From Anisakis pegreffii (lineage: Eukaryota; Nematoda; Chromadorea; Rhabditida; Anisakidae), in the NCBI GenBank assembly GCA_035041965.1, contig JAPYMA010001200.1, positions 120,710 through 184,709 of the forward strand: 64,000 nucleotides of DNA, given 5' to 3'. Under the pieces are notes generated by a model. It ran no database searches. It was not told the DNA's origin and saw only the letters and a list, made by a program, of their open reading frames with translations. Both the position numbers and the translations under genes were made by a program. This document shows positions 41,217 to 57,383 of the stretch, one piece after another. The stretch's first letter is position 1. Each line of letters opens with the position of its first letter.

Positions 41217-43240
41217 TCGAAAAAGTTTTCTACCAGAAATTTCCATAACAAATGATCAAACCCCAAACATATTCAGCGATAAAAATTAATCCTTTCTGCA
41301 TTTCCTTTGCGCTTTAACTGCCTTCTTAAATCAAGCATAAACCGATCGACAACTACAACGTCACTCACTCTCTGCTAAATTCATATGGCAATAGCAGAAC
41401 CTTTCTAGGATTCATTGCCTTTAGACAAATAGGTGAAGCTTGTGCTGATATGATAAGGGTGTTCGATGTTGCGAGGTAATGCACACTGCAACAAGAGTGT
41501 AACGCGATCAACAACAACAACAGTGCTTAATGCATGCACAAAACAACGTGTGCGATTGTTTCATGTTCAAATGAAACATTGAATTTGAATGTTTATTGCA
41601 TGCTAAAATTTCAAACATTATTGACTTTATGAATATTTCAATCGTGAAAAAACGACTTGTGAAGACAGCAATGACGGCTGATAACAGATTTTTGGTATGA
41701 AAAATATGTCTGGACGTCTGTCTGTCATTCAAGCGCTAAAACTTGAAAAACTGATAACACAATTATGATAAGAAACTATTTTCAATGATCTTTTTTTTTC
41801 AAGCAGCTTCAGAAGCAAAATTGGAGAAGCTGCACGAAACGATCATACTGCGAAAGATTCTGTGACTGATTTTGAGAAGAGTCTACTTTTAGAGAGGTTG
41901 AATTTAATGTAAAATAATATTTCAGATTGATCATCTAAATCGAATTCCCACACTCTCAAAAAAATGCAATGAAACCAATGGAACGTTGATAATTTGCCAC
42001 TTTTTTGTTTTGCATGAGTTTAAAGAATTTTTGTTCAGTGGTTGAATTGCATTCAAAAAAAGCAGTCAAAAAAGACGAGCCAATTGGTTGTGGCGAATGT
42101 ATTTATTTTGTATGCGATTCGAATGATGTGAACGAAACGTGATATCTACAAACGCTTATGTGATTTATGGAAGAGGTACGTACATTTATGCACAAGCGAT
42201 CATCTGCATCACATTCGAAACAATAAAACCAAAAATTTCACCGAAGCAAAAACGATTAAATTCACCTCAAATTCAATGGAAAAGCAAAGCAAGCGATTTG
42301 AACTCATAATTGGATACGTCTCATTAAGTAAACATAAATGCATTTCTAATTGTCCTTTCACCTGTTTCACCATCATCTTCTTTCGTCTCCATCGATAGAT
42401 ATCTGCCATAAAATTACATCATATAAATTGAGTATTCTTGTAAAAAGCGCACGATCATACAGCACACTTCCTATCTTTACGAATGTTTTCGCTGTCAATT
42501 TTTCGAGTTAACGAATCGAATCAACTAAATCAACAGTCAAACACGCATCTCACCGTATCATATAAGCACGCCACCTGTAATCTGTCGTTCTGATTTATCA
42601 TCGCATTCAGTTCAACAAAAAAATTTACTTTATGTTAATTTATCACACACATTCTTGCAACAGCAAATAAAAAAACACTCACACAAGAACATACATACAC
42701 ACACATATTATGAGATATCATCGCATAATATACAAGATGCAATGGATTGCTCTCTTTTTTTTGCATATCATGCTATTCACAAACAGATCCTCGTTCCTCC
42801 TTTCAATGCTAATTTCCACTAGCACCAGAACACTATTAATCATCTCATCACATTTCAGTATAATCTCACAATATGGCTGTCCAACTGATGGAATTAGTGA
42901 GTGATCAAAATACAATCATAGTTCGGATCATTTGAATGACTGAAACGTTTGAAAGCAACGAAAAACGATTAAATTATCCTATAATATCACCTTATTAACC
43001 CCAACCCTGCTCCCATCATCTTAAAAATCGCTCATATTCGTTGACCACTTGTGTATTTTTGTTTGATCCACTGTAAAGAAAGATACAAAGCAAAATGGCA
43101 AACAGATTCATTGGGAAGGCCGTAAATGATAAACGATAATGAGGTAACATTGCGCGTGCATTCGAGTGTCGGAAAGAACAAAGCGATTCAGTGTTGAAAA
43201 TCGTTTTTCCATCCATTTATTTCACAAAGACTGTGAATGG

Positions 43241-43258
43241 CTGCTGCTGCTGCTGCTG
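43241..43258. repeat. CTG triplet repeat
   Basis: Six consecutive ctg units, not within a recognisable exon. Confidence 0.9.
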
Positions 43259-46200
43259 ACGGTTGATAGGTTGTGGTGGGCATTGTTAAAATAACGTATT
43301 GAAGTGCAGCAGTTCACCAATAGATTTATATACAAATATATGTTTGGTGCATTAAAATCGCAACAATGGGTCATTAAGCAGACAATACTGATGGATGGTC
43401 GGATAGATAGATGAATATATGTGTAACTTGAATAGAATTTCGAAGAATATTTCTTTCAATTTCATTAAAATTCAACAAATAAAACACACCGACTGCATTT
43501 ATTTCATCATACAATATGGATTTGCATGCGCGAAAAAAAGACGAACAGCTGAACAATAGTGAATAATTTGTTTTGATTAAAGGCAAAGATTTTTATTGCT
43601 GATCGCACATAAGTAGAAAGGGTTGGTTCATTGGTTCATTGCGCGTTCCTTTCATGGCTTTTGCCTTTCATTGTTTGCTGGATCTGTGCAGATGAGATGA
43701 GATGAAAAGCTGCATTTGCATAAAGTTGCAATTCACGAATCTTCGTCTTTTCAGACACATCTAATCGACGATATCATAATGTGAGAGAGTAAACGTAACC
43801 TGACTGATACAGTCATTCCTTTTCAACAGCTGAAGAGCCATTGCTAATCAGACATTTACATGTAGCATTGAGAAACACTGCTTTAGAAATGAATTGATAC
43901 AGCGATGATAGCATAAAGGTAGTTTCAAAATAAGCACACTAAAATACTGCATGCTATAGACACAATAATTCTCGACGTATTCAAGCAAAGTGGTAAACTT
44001 CCGTTCATCATCCAAATGAGTCTTTCGGCGCACAACAAACAAATTATTGCACTGGTTCGAAACGATTAGTTGCTTCATTAAATTCAAAATTCACCAAAAA
44101 TTGATGGTTTCACTGCTGGACGGATCATCAATTATAGAGAATAACGAACGCCTTGAATGTGACAAAAACATGTGAAGCGTTGTTCTCTCGATTGAATTCC
44201 TTCAGACTCTCTTTGAACTTTTGTTTGTTTCGTGCAGAAACTGTAGTTACCGAGTATATTTATGGATGAGCAGATATCTTTAATTGAGTTCATCATAAAG
44301 GTATTTTCAATTAGCATTTATGTGCTGCTCGCATTCTCATTGGAAGAAACATGTTTAGAAGAGTTGAGCAGTTTAGCAAACAACTTCGAGATGATGAGCA
44401 ATTCGAAGTGTTAGTGCTGCCCTGTTGCTGCTGTCGATTCAGTGGATCATTTGTTTTTAATTCGCATCGCTTCCGACAATTTATGATCAGTGCCATCTCT
44501 GAACTATTTTTATTTTGACCAGTGAACAACAACAGTGCTCATCAGCATTATAACCAATACCAATAACCATTCATCAGTTTGTTCGTATGATAAATGTATA
44601 CTTAAGGTTATCATTCAATCCGAACAAACTCATCGAACACTTTAATTCATAGCAAACCCACACAAAGCATGTATTCAGTCAAACCGAACATCCCTCCATC
44701 CATCCATCCATCCCACTGATCTATCTCATCAAATCGCCAATTGCTACCGCTGCTGCTGCTGTTCATACAGCACAACAACGCAACATAACTGAATTATTCA
44801 CCTTGGTTGTGACTCATCTGATAAATTTAACTGTGCATCGCTCACCTATCAAACTGTCAAAAACACACCAGACTGATCAGTTATCAAGCGTCGTTTCACA
44901 CCAACTGATAAATGCATAAAAATACTCTCTCCTGTCTACATACCAATACTGTCTCCTCAAAGACTCAAATATATCAATCCACAGCAACGCATCCATACAA
45001 CGTGAAAAAGAGCGACACTTTTTGACGGTAATCATAGTATGCAAAGTTTCGGAACCCTTCACAATCACTATATCATACACGTATAATGACTTGAAAACTC
45101 GAAAGTTTCATTGAGTACTCCCGGGAATTCCGAAATATTCAATGCTCAGCTCAAAGCATTGACTTGTAACGACAGTTAGTTGACTACGCATTTCCTACCG
45201 TATTTAGGAATTGTTAAACTAGCATTACTTGTGTATTACGTCACTAAGAGAACGTGAAAGTCATACACATACATCTTTCAAATACGAACAGCAAAAAAAT
45301 TGTCGAGATAGGAAAACATCAATGTACTCGGTGAGATAGATTTTTCTCCAGGAGAAACCGCGAATGGTTCAGCTTTTTGAAGGGTTTCACTTTCTGAGAA
45401 GCGAAACAGTGTCAGAAATCATATCAAAATTTAAAGTTCAATAAGAGTACCATTCATCGAAAATGGCATCATTTTTCGATGCAACTATGCAAAGCATCTT
45501 CACTTTACACCATAACGGTACTATTCACGGCAGTTCGATTCGTCTTCTTGCCAATCAATTGAATCAATTGAAAGGTTCGGTTCAATTCGTTGATAACCTT
45601 CCTATATACGTGCATGTGATTTTTTGCAAAAACGTTTTCCGCAAAATGTAGAAAAGTTGAAGTTTAAAATGAGTTTCTGAGTGAATTCCTTTCTCTTGCA
45701 AGTGAAAGAGAAAGAAATTCACTCTCAAAACGTGAAGTTAAGTGTTGTCCTGAGCCGGAGCTTTGGCTACAACTTAAACTTCTACTAAATTATACCAAAA
45801 CTAGCCTGAAAGTGTCTGCAGGACCTTTTAGTAATATCTATCGTGAAACGTCCTAATGCCTCCTGAATAGACAGAAGAACTTTCACGTAAAAGTCTCGAG
45901 TCTATGTGCGATTTCACCGAAAAATTGATTTTGTATGCAGTTTTTGAGGTGCTTTTAATTTTAAAAAATCTTCATTCAAGTTCAGCTTACACTAGTGAAA
46001 CCATTGCACGTGGTGACAGATCGAAATTCATCAACCTGATCGTCACCTCATATTAAAAATGGATGAATGAATTGCAAGTAATGATAACAACGAATGAATT
46101 AGTAAACGTTTGCTGTGTGTTTGTATGTGCGTGTATGCGTGTGTGAGTGTGTCAGTGTTACAGATGTTATTGTTGAGAGTGATGAAGACGGATGTTAAAT

Positions 46201-48435
46201 TATGTGATAAATAGACGTATCTTGTTCAGGTTGGAACTCTTTTTTGAGGCATTCGCTACGAATGTGCTAGTGGTATAAATTATGTTCTGTTTGCAAATCA
46301 GACGAATCCAAACCCAACTGTCCATCGATTGATCAAGATTCATTCATCCCAGACTCAACTAGCTCGACAAAAAAGTCGAAACAAAATTCCCAACGAACTG
46401 AGCTTAAACACAAAAAAACAAGGTATCTCTACCTAACCGTTACAGAGTTGATGAGTGACAATAAAGTGAGTGAAAACGCACAACAACAATGCAACTGATC
46501 AATAAGACACCATCAACTAAAGGCAACAACAACAATAAGAAACAAACTGCAAAAATACACAATGCAAAGCGAAGCAGCTCGTTGAATGTTTCATGCGAAC
46601 AAACCTGAAAAATACCATCAGCAAGCGCAGCGCTTTGAAACGAAACGAAAAATCAAGCAGCAACAACTGAATGATTGATGAGAAATGCTATTCGCTCTTC
46701 ATTCGATCATTTTTCATCAGTTCCCAGCACTGTCCATCCATCTGATAGCAGGCAAATTGCAATTGCACAGCAAAGGTGATCACAAACAAAATGGATGGCA
46801 AACAAAATGATTACAACAATAATAATAATGATAATGACAATACCGCACTGCGTGCATCATTAACTATTTTACAAATTTTCGCAATAATTCACGTTCATAA
46901 AAGAAACAAATTTTGATGAATCCTAATGGAACGGCAATGAAACGGTAATGAAACAGCCACCGAAAAAAAGCATCGTTGATAAATTTTGTCTGAACGTTTC
47001 AAAGTTAGTTGCATCGCGGTCTATCATGTATATCGCTGATGCTAAAATGTTCTAGCTGAGCAATCAACTAATTAAAAGTGGGTATTCTCAGTGAGCGTCT
47101 TCCCTTCTATCCCCCGGTTCCTTAGCCCTTCCTCCATCAAACGAATCACTAACCAAGCGCACAAAAATCAAACTGAACCAAACAACCGATTCAAAAAAAA
47201 GGAGAAACTCAGACATTATTCTCAAGTCGTTCAATGATGCTGATGCCATTTTTTGATGATTTGTATATGTCGGAGAAGATGAAAGAAAAATGTTGTTCAG
47301 AGATGTGCAGCATTTTATTTATTACTAAGAGTTGCTGATGTTGTTTCGGTGTGCTGCTAGTGCTAACGAATCGAATTAAACAAACGAACGAACGAAGGCA
47401 GTAATCGCTTGAGATGTGATCAAATTTGAAGTGAATTATGATCACCATTAAAATAACCTTCGATCACAGCAATTCCAACAAATTATTCTCAAACATTCCA
47501 CCAAAAGCGCAACATTTTTTATTCGTGCTAACTTATCATTCAATTCAATCAGCACAACAGAACGTCGTAAATGTATGAATTACAATTAACAATACAAACA
47601 TGTTGCATCCAGTCAACAAGACTCACTGTTTCAGAGTGGCAAAACGATATGAGCTTATAATAAATGATCATATCTTAGCAGCTCATGAACGCAACACCGC
47701 ATCACTGCACTGATAATGAGCATGATAAATGATACTGTCTCCCTTTCACGCACACATCATATCGCATATCCGGCAAACTGATCATCTTCCTTTAATCATA
47801 ATAAACCTAAACGATTCGATCGCTCACTCAATCAGATTGCTACAATAATATGATATACATTATCCGATCACTCTTCGATTCTGATCCATTCAAGATGCAG
47901 ATTTACAATCGCACTCAACATCTATCAACTTCCAACTACTGAACAGATCGATTTAGGAGCATAACGCTTCCTTATTCAATTTCGTTAACCCATTCACAAA
48001 ACGACTCATTTTAAACGAAAACCATTTGCGATGAGCAAATCGTAAGGTCATCTCATCTCTAAATGACTTTGAACGATTTAATTTGCTGGAATAGCCAACG
48101 TGGAAGAGGTAGGTAGGTGGTTACTGTCAGCAGCAGATACCGTTCGTTAAAAACAGTCATTTTTCGTTCTTCTCAAAAATCGCACACTAATCATGAACCA
48201 CCGAGCGAAACGACCGACAGACGCATCTCAAAATTGTGCATCGAAACAACAATAAATCAGCTCAGTGAAGGCCGCACGTACAAACACACTCATTTTGCCT
48301 AATAGCGACATTTTTATGCAGTCGTTCGTTAATTTTTTTATTCACTTGTTTCAAAAGTCATTGGCCTTTAAATGATGAAGCACATTAGGCTAACAGTGAA
48401 TGTTGCATATGTTACAAGAACACTGAAAAACAGTG

Positions 48436-48455
48436 CAGCAGCAGCAGCAGCAGCA
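48436..48455. repeat. CAG triplet repeat
   Basis: Six to seven cag units in non-coding sequence. Confidence 0.9.
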
Positions 48456-49720
48456 CCTTGAAATGAATATATGTATCTGTCTATCTCAATATGCATTCAA
48501 TTAAGTTTGATGCCCTGTAAAACAATGCCACATTATTGATCATACAAAATCTGTTCGTCAACATTTCTTCTTCGAAAATAACCTCGAGATATAGCAGCTC
48601 TGATTCACCAAAGCAATCACAAATGTGTGAGAAATAACATCCGAAAAATGCAAATGCGATATGCTTCTAGGCACTGAACGACATGCAATTTGTCTGAACG
48701 CCGAAGACATTATTTGCCTGTGAAAGTAACCGTGGACGAGTGTGTTCGAAAAATGACTTAATGGCATAATAAGCGTATTCATTTGACGAGTTTGAACGAT
48801 CGAAATTCGTTCGTTCTTGATGGCAGCACAAGAATAGGCTTGCTTTTATGCAACAACATCAAATATTCTTTATTAGAAAATGCGAGAAAAATGCAACATG
48901 AAAAATTGAATAGTTCTCATCTCATCTCATTTCATCTCGAGTCAGACGAACCAATGAATGTATCGTTTTTGAAGAACTTAAAAAATGAAATTGTCGAATT
49001 TGTTTGGTTGTATGGATCGATGACACACGCTTAATGACGCAACGACATGGATGCAATTTCAGATTGCGAATGATTACAATTGCTAAAGGAATATCATCAA
49101 CGAAACATTCATCCTCAACTGATTCCGTTTCGTTCTCACAGAATTTCCGAATAATTTCAAAAACATTTATCGTTTGGGAGTTCAGAGAATTTTAGAAGAA
49201 GAAATGTTACAGTAGAATTGCTTTGTTGAAACTGGGTACTCGAATAGCACTAGACTAATAGATATTAGGATCGAAGAGGGATGTGATTATGGTGGTGTTT
49301 AGAAATGTCGTGAATGGTCAGTTTTATCACATGAATAATGCGATGCTATGTGCTGAAGAGGTATTGCATCAGTGAGCAGTGGCACAAATTACGAATATGA
49401 TGTGTTGTTTATATCTGAAGGAGCATTGCACATGTAAACGGTGCTGTCTTCTATAAGTACAGTTGCTGAAACAGTTAAGATAAACACTCAACACCATCTC
49501 ATTATGATCTGTTCTCATCATACATGAATAATAAGTGGAAGAAATGCGAAAAAAGGAACTGAATACGAATACAAATTTATGCAGTCAAAAAGAGACATCC
49601 ATCTGATCCATTCGAGCGCTTGTAATTGCTATCAATCGACATGAATGCTTAGCTGGTAATCTATGAACTCTGAACATGTGAAAGTAGCACCAAACGTGCA
49701 TGTATTTTAACTCTTTGGAA

Positions 49721-49774
49721 GTCTAAGCTTAAGCTTAAGCCTGAGCATAAACCTAAACCAAAACTCGAGTCTAA
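49721..49774 (+). repeat. Degenerate GCCTAA (telomere-like) array, best example
   Basis: Nine successive hexamers in one frame: gtctaa, gcttaa, gcttaa, gcctga, gcataa, acctaa, accaaa, actcga, gtctaa. The consensus is GCCTAA, the complement of the nematode telomere repeat TTAGGC. No indel is needed to keep the period. Confidence 0.65.
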
Positions 49775-52700
49775 TTTGAGCGGATCAAGTCAAAATGAAC
49801 CTATTTATGCGGCCGCATCCGTAGACATTGTGTGCTTGGCTGGCCATTCGTCATTGAATGATTCATGTTCAATACGAACACGGCTATTATTATGATCATT
49901 ACTTGGTCATCATAAAAAATTCGAAGAACATTTATCAATTCGCAACATTTTTTATGAGCAACAATCAATAACAGTCTTTCAGTCCGATCACTGTGCATTT
50001 CCCGAATCTTTCTTTCACTCGCTCCACTGTCCAATTAATTTCAAAACCAATAATCAACAACTATACCTGTTCAACAACCATCTGTCACGTTCCTGTTCAC
50101 TTCCTATCGCTAAACACCCCTCGGCTTCCATTCAAACCGGTGGTCACCAATGGATGACAGGAAAGGCTCTGCTTGGTGGTCGTCGAAAATTGAAGAAAAA
50201 AGGATTTGTCGTTCCCAACTGCACCTCAGTTCATTTCAAAATGGCAAAGGTAATGAGTAAGTGAGTGATTTCTCTAGAGCAACATTACAGCCTATTTTCC
50301 ATCCAAATTAAGATTGAGTAGGAACAATAAAAAGCAAGTTTATGTGCTATATCACGGCAAATCCATCAAAAACTACCTTCAGTAACAAAATAAAAACAAA
50401 ACAGAACTATACTGATTCGCAAAGTCGTTCTCAGTGATGTAATCATCATCAATTTTGTATTTCTTTTTGAACCATTTCTATTCTCATTTAAGCTTAATCT
50501 ATATTGTTTGTGATATGATACATGATATATCACAATGACGCTTATTCCTCTTTGGTGTTTGCACAAGAATTAATCATTTGCCTTCAATCGGAATCATTCA
50601 TCGAATTTAAATGAAATGACTGGTAAAACTTTTGATGAGAAATCAATGGAAGCCTTCAATAATTGTCACTCATCACCTGTATATGAGCACTTTTCAGGTG
50701 TAACCAAACGGTAATTTTGTCAGTTTTAAGGCTCCACTCCACTCTCTCCCAACAGCAGCAGTCCTATTGAATAGCGGTCGTTCTTAAAAATGAACATCCC
50801 TGTCTTATACAACCAACAACAACACACAAATATTGTACAATCTAAATTCACACACAAACAAAACACCTCCATGTTCAAGCGAACAGCATGTTATTCAACT
50901 GTTTTTTAAACTGAATATGCATGTTTTTTAGAGCCGTGTATCATCGATGTTCTACTTTTGTGCATTCATCTAGTGTATTCATATTGTGCATGTTCCTTTA
51001 TGTGTGTGGCTAGTATCTTGATGGTCGATCAATTCTTATTCAATAAGAAACATTTCATAACAACTCAAACGTTTCAATGTAATATTTTGTAATCGATTGA
51101 CGACCACGGTTTGTATAATCGAGCAATGTTTTCGTTAGACAATGCAATAATAATAATGCTTTCATGATGCAATAATACGTTTATTGTTGCACCACAGGAT
51201 CTAATCATTACAATGATCTATATCTTCGTAAAAGCCGAATGTGCAACAATAATTTCTTATCTTTTGTATTCGAATTGTAACAACCCATCACATGCCACCC
51301 AATCACCCCCCGCTCAGTTGCAATCGTTCAATTCAATTCAACCTTTTGCTACTTCCGGCTTCGTGTATGATTCCTCAACTTATTCCAACAGATGAAAAAT
51401 TCCATTCTTCGCAATGAAGAAACAAAAACCGTATTCTTCTATCTCGTACAACAGCACAAGAGTGATAATCAGTAATGGGGTGACCTGAACAAAAAGTCCG
51501 CATAAGCAGCAGTCGGTTCATGTTCACGAGTATGATCTCAGTGAGTTAGCAACCGTAAAACACTTTTGTTTTCAGCAATACGCAAACATTTCTGAGCAAA
51601 ATCGTGAGAAGTAATCATGAGCAACATTCCATTTTCAAATATTCCTCATCACCTCCTATCATAATCATATCGATTGATACAGCGACATCTTACCTGATTT
51701 GTACTTGTGCTAACTGAAATGTTGCGTCAGTCAATCCTATCAATAAACTGTTGCTTGTTCGCACATAAAGATTCTAGAGGTTATAATTATAGAATCGTGC
51801 AAACTCTTGAAGCACTCAAGTCTGAGAACTTCAAACCAGTCAATTTATTTCATCAAACATAAATTTTGCGTTTGGTACTTTTGCGATGTTTGAAGAAGTC
51901 ACACGTACACGATATGAATGCAAAATGCAAATCAATCCGTTTAATGATATCGTTCGTCATTCTGTTGAACAGAAGAAAACATCAATAAGTGGCAATTAAA
52001 GTCGCTTGGTGCTTTATTAAACTAAATGTTAAGAGACGAGGCGAGTTACTGTAGAGTTTACAATTCAATGATACATCACTAATTTTAAACTGCATCAAAA
52101 AGAATGAAATTTTAACAATCGCAATTGGATCACCTATCGATAAAAAAATCAATCAAACACAAGAAAACAGCCTACTGAGCGCTATAAACATTCCAACGGG
52201 GACAATGTCACGTTGTGGCGTTGAACCGTCGAGCTCAATGATAATTCTTTGTTGTTTTGCAACAAAAAGCATCGAAGCTGTGATAAGGAGTCTTTTTTTG
52301 TGCATTCGAAAAGGAACTGGAAAGAGGCAACGCGAAATAAAACGAATAAAAAGATAGCAAGAATTATGGGTGAAAAATGAAAGGGATTCGAAGGCAACAA
52401 AAGTATGTATATCAATGAATAAATAAGACATTAAATAGCTAAATTACCTCGTTAAAGTTTTATTGAGGTGAAAGTGCAGTGGTATGCTACTCATCTAATG
52501 CAGTCTAATGCACTCCAATAAAATCTTAACAAATGCCGCTTTACGAAACATTTTCGATGTTTTTTTTGATTGTTTCAGATGAACATCGGAATTATTCTCT
52601 CCCTTTTCTCTTTCAATCGCCCAGCGCCGAATATTCTCGTAACAAAATAGCACACATTTATGTATTCCTGATGTTCTTTCAAAACGGCTTTCAAAAATCT

Positions 52701-55700
52701 GATCAGCTGTAGTCCAGTACTTCAATAACAACAACAAAGATTCACTGATCATTTTGTCATAAGATTCATCGATTCACCACGAGTTTGCTAACTGTCACAA
52801 GATTCACCACACCGATTATTTTGGAATTATTTTAACTGATACTCTTATGTGAAAGAGTTGTAAAGCATATAACAACGACACAATTCTCTCGATAGCCTCT
52901 TCAAACAAAACGCCTAGACGGTCATAATTCCATATGAATGAATGACATCTATTGCAAGCCTCACTGATGTTGAAACAAATTTGCTAAAATTCACATAAGT
53001 CAATTGGTAATGAGCTATGTATGAATGAAATGAAGATGATGTGCTCCACGAAACAACAAATGCCTTATTCAAAAGGATATGACGGACGAACGATATTCCA
53101 AAGTCACTCATTGAAGTATTATACCATCCGAATAGATACACCACATAAATACCACAACCAATAAATCACATAAACCAGTGGGGTTTGTGTGAGCATCGTT
53201 GCTAAATGCCTTCACATGAGCGAAACAAAGGCATATAAATAAATATGTATCTACTATCGACGTTACAATAATCGTCTCATCCGAATCAACGATCATCAAT
53301 GATCTCATCTGCATTCAGTATATTACTGTATCATCATTCATATATCACATCGAAGCAAGTCACATTTACCGGTTCACATCTTATGCAAATGTGTTTAATA
53401 GATGACTGCTTCAAACCCCATCCTTCCACCCATACTTGATTGAAGATTGATTGACTGATTCACTGACAGATTCCCATCTCTTTTTTCTTAGTTCAAAAAC
53501 TCACTTCCCTTTTTCAAAGTCATTCGTCTACGTATTTATCTGTCATTAATTCCTTCCGGTATATTGTTTTGTTGCTAATATTATTATAACTATGTCGAAA
53601 ATAGTCCATTGATTCTGTGAAGTTTCTTTCTCACGAGCAACCAAAATCTTTTTGTAAACTCCGAATCAGTGATGGACAAACCACTGAAAATTAACGACGA
53701 GCTCCGCTAATTCGCTAGGAGAATAATTTTGATCCACTGGCAACGTCGATGATGATAAAGTAGCGAAAACTTTTCGTTGAACGTGCCGCTACATAAAAAA
53801 ATAGTGGCAGTTATCGCTAAAACACTACCAGCAAAATTAGACCGTTAATCGATACTTCCGAATCTTCCTTCAAATTTTGCAATTGCGCTGCTGATTTTTC
53901 TGAGAGAAAACCGTCAGAGAATTGGCAAAACCTTTTCGGTTCATTGGAAATGAAGAAGTTTATTCCGGTTGAATCTTTTTATTAAAAAATCACGAAAACA
54001 ACAATAATAAACAAACGACGTCCAAATGGAGAACCACCTCGCCATAGAGATAAGCCCAACACGGTAAGTACGAAACTGGTATTTTATGCTTATTTTCGTG
54101 CGATAGGAATTATGCGATGGAAAGTGAAATCAAGAATAAATTACAGTAACAACGGTGACTGCAGTAGCAGTCATAGATGTTGAGAGTTACTAATGAGATA
54201 ATCAAATTCCTTGCCTGTTCGGGAACTCCTCACCCACTCACACCTCTTTCCCGTCGTTGATGAAAATGTTACCTTTACTGATCATTTAATAAAATTCGGA
54301 AATACTTCACTCAGGATGTACATTCAGATAATGAGGTGATGAGATGTGTTTAACATACCAGTGTAATCAATTGAAAAGTTAACAAAAATGATTATTCTCC
54401 TCTGAACGTTCTTTAAACATCTTCGAAATTAAAAATCAACGAATTAGTAAGATATACCTGGACATCTGGTTTAGCTAGGCTATCAAATCTTTCTATCCTT
54501 CGTTAGATAAATCGCTGTATGTTTGAAGGAAAATAAAATATCGCAAGATAGCATAAAGTTTTCTGATAATAGAGGACCTTTTTTATCCGCTTTTACTAAG
54601 AAACCATCAGTGCTACCATCAGTGTTGTTAGTAAGAATGACGGTCATTGTAGCTTGACCGTGGAGCTTTCAATCCCTGCTCTAGTATAGTTGATTTTAAA
54701 TATTTTTCGAATCTGCAGAACTCTAAACCGAGTGATAAAGGAAGGAAGCCATGTTCTGAACTGATATACTTATACCATTACATTTCTGGGCGATTCAGTG
54801 CTACTGAACGGTTCTAGAGGTAGCAGCTCTAAAATACAGTATGTTCACTACTGAGGTTTTGTGAGACTGAAATTGTGAGTGAATTACACATTTCTGATTA
54901 TACTTCAAGGTTATGTGAATTACTCTGACTATTTACGCCGAAACTGATCAATTCACTACATATACGAAAACTAGGCATATCCCAAGATCATGGGAGGCAG
55001 AGGTAAGTGGGGGGTATTTCCATTCACTGTTTGATCTTCTTCACTCTCTCACAACTTATCATCAAAAGTGTTCTCGCAAAATCAGAGAACAGATTCGAAA
55101 TCAGTTCGCCGTGTTCTACAATGTGATAAACAAATTCTGTCTGCAAACTGTGAATTACATTTTGGTAAATCGAATTGGAAACATTTCCCTGTGGCTTGCA
55201 GACTTGAGGTCTAAGCAACAAATGTAAACTGAAGCACTTTAAGGCATAAGTCAATCTAACTCAAGAACATCAAATGGACATCGTACAAGGATTAAATATA
55301 CTGATGCTGGAAAAATAAGTATTCCTTTATGAAAAGTAGTGATTTGGTGGCAGTTTGAAGGAAGGGAGCTCGCTCAAACGCTAATCAAACAAAATAACGC
55401 AAAACATCGTTTAAAAGTTATTGTAACCATACAAATTTCCACTATATTAAGAAAGTGGCGAGAGCGCGTCATTGCCCACCACCGCTCCGAAGCGTTGACT
55501 CGGCTACCACTAAGATTGTGTTCAACAAATGCTCAACTGTTCAATGATTTTTAGAATGATGACCGATCCTCTCGAATGAATGGTAAGTGATCAGAGTGAT
55601 CAACAAGCTCAGAAACAACTGAATGGCTTTCGTAAGACTGAATAGACAAGGGCTGAAGGTCACGGCTTCGGAGCATAACAGGTGATTGCATTCATTCATA

Positions 55701-57299
55701 GAGCAAGTCGTAAAATCATTGTTCTCTGATCACCGTTCACCTCTTTTGTTTGCCACCAAACACAAAACGATCCTTACGTAACGGTCATTATACGATTGAA
55801 TTTTGAATAGCCAGATAGATACATCAATCAAATGTTGAAATCGCCCATTGAATCATTTAACCTTTATAGGTATACCTGACTAGATACTAGAATCCATGCA
55901 GAGTGCATAGGTATGAATGTCTCGATATTCAATTTCCTACAAGAGCAACTGAATGACTGCAGATATTGAACTGATTAGTATGGCTGATGTCATTATCAAC
56001 TAATAAAAATCAGTAATGCCATCGAACTACGTGGAATTTCTCACAGTGGTCATGCAGCTCTAAAACACACATCATAACTGATTGTGAGAGATAAATTAGA
56101 TCATTTCATATGATTAAGATCTGAACGGGATCCCGGTATCACGACTTCTGAATCCAAATCCCGAGCTTCATGTTCTGAAAATTGCCGGGGTTTCGAGATC
56201 TGATAAAACAAGTAACTTTTTATGATTTTTGTGTTATACTCATCTCGAATCAAGCATTAATCATTCTCAGCCTCCTCATATGCAACAGAATGTATTGTTT
56301 ACACCAAAGCGGCAATATAACGATGAACCATTATACAGTGACGCCAGGTCATTTTCGTTTTTCACAAAACGGTGGAAAGGAATTTCATAATGTCATCACT
56401 CTTGATTCATAGTTCGTCATCACCATTGATCTGTCGTCTGTTTATTATGATCCATCATATTCGCATCTGACCTAAAGAATGCCTCCAAACAATGCAAGTT
56501 CGCCCGGATATATGAGAAAATAGACGAAAACGGTGATCATTCTTGCTGTAGGGCATGTTTTCTTTACAAAAAAGACAATGAAACTGCGAAATGTAAACCG
56601 TGCGGTGAAATTGAAAAACCAAATAGATTGCTCATTTGGAAGGGAAGAGATTATATGGGGTTTAACCGTGATGAAAAATATCTCGGAACTGGCAGTGAAT
56701 TAATCTTCGGAGTTATTCAGTGCGAGAAAGTGCAAAGAGTGATGACCGGAGTCCTACAGTAACTGATTCATCCAAGAAGGGGAATGAACAATATTGCTTT
56801 CTGAAAGAAATTAGAATTGATGTTGAATTTGCAAAATTTCTCAACTTATGGAAGGAGTGAACCGTAGCGTAATCTTTGGAATGCATTTTTACGAAGAAAC
56901 GAAGTGGAGAGCTGCGAATAAGAATTTGGATCAATTAGAACGATTCCACCGATAACGAAAGTGAACGAGCTATCATCACTCGGTTTTTTTCTTTTCAGAA
57001 CTGAGAACGCCAATGAATGATTCAACAATCAACTTACTTCTCAAAGCCTACTTCAACTTTCACTTAATTGCATTCTTTCGTTGGCATATCAATCTCAATT
57101 GCATTTTTTGTTGCAACATTGATGTCGTTACTTTTGTTGACGATTTGCTGTTTTAATAACTTTTTATATACGAATTTGTAGAAAACAAATTTAATCAATT
57201 TGATTGATATGTGTTATCGATTTTAAACAATTGGTGAATCATTTGCGAATTTTGAGGAATATGTTCGTTTTCCTTTCATCTCATTGTCAGATAAAAAAC

Positions 57300-57383
57300 T
57301 TTGGCTGACACTTAGGCTTACATTCAGGCTCACAACTGATTGTGAGCTCAGTCTTAAGTTCAACTTCTGGCCAAGATTGGGCT
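57300..57383 (+). repeat. Degenerate TTAGGC (telomere-like) array
   Basis: Hexamer reading gives tttggc, tgacac, ttaggc, ttacat, tcaggc, tcacaa, ctgatt, gtgagc, tcagtc, ttaagt, tcaact, tctggc. The period is held for about 14 units with decay in the middle. Orientation is opposite to the 49721 array. Confidence 0.45.

Noticed and set aside
44690..44760. CRISPR-like or satellite array
   Set aside because: Only simple CATC and CTG microsatellite runs; no spaced repeats.
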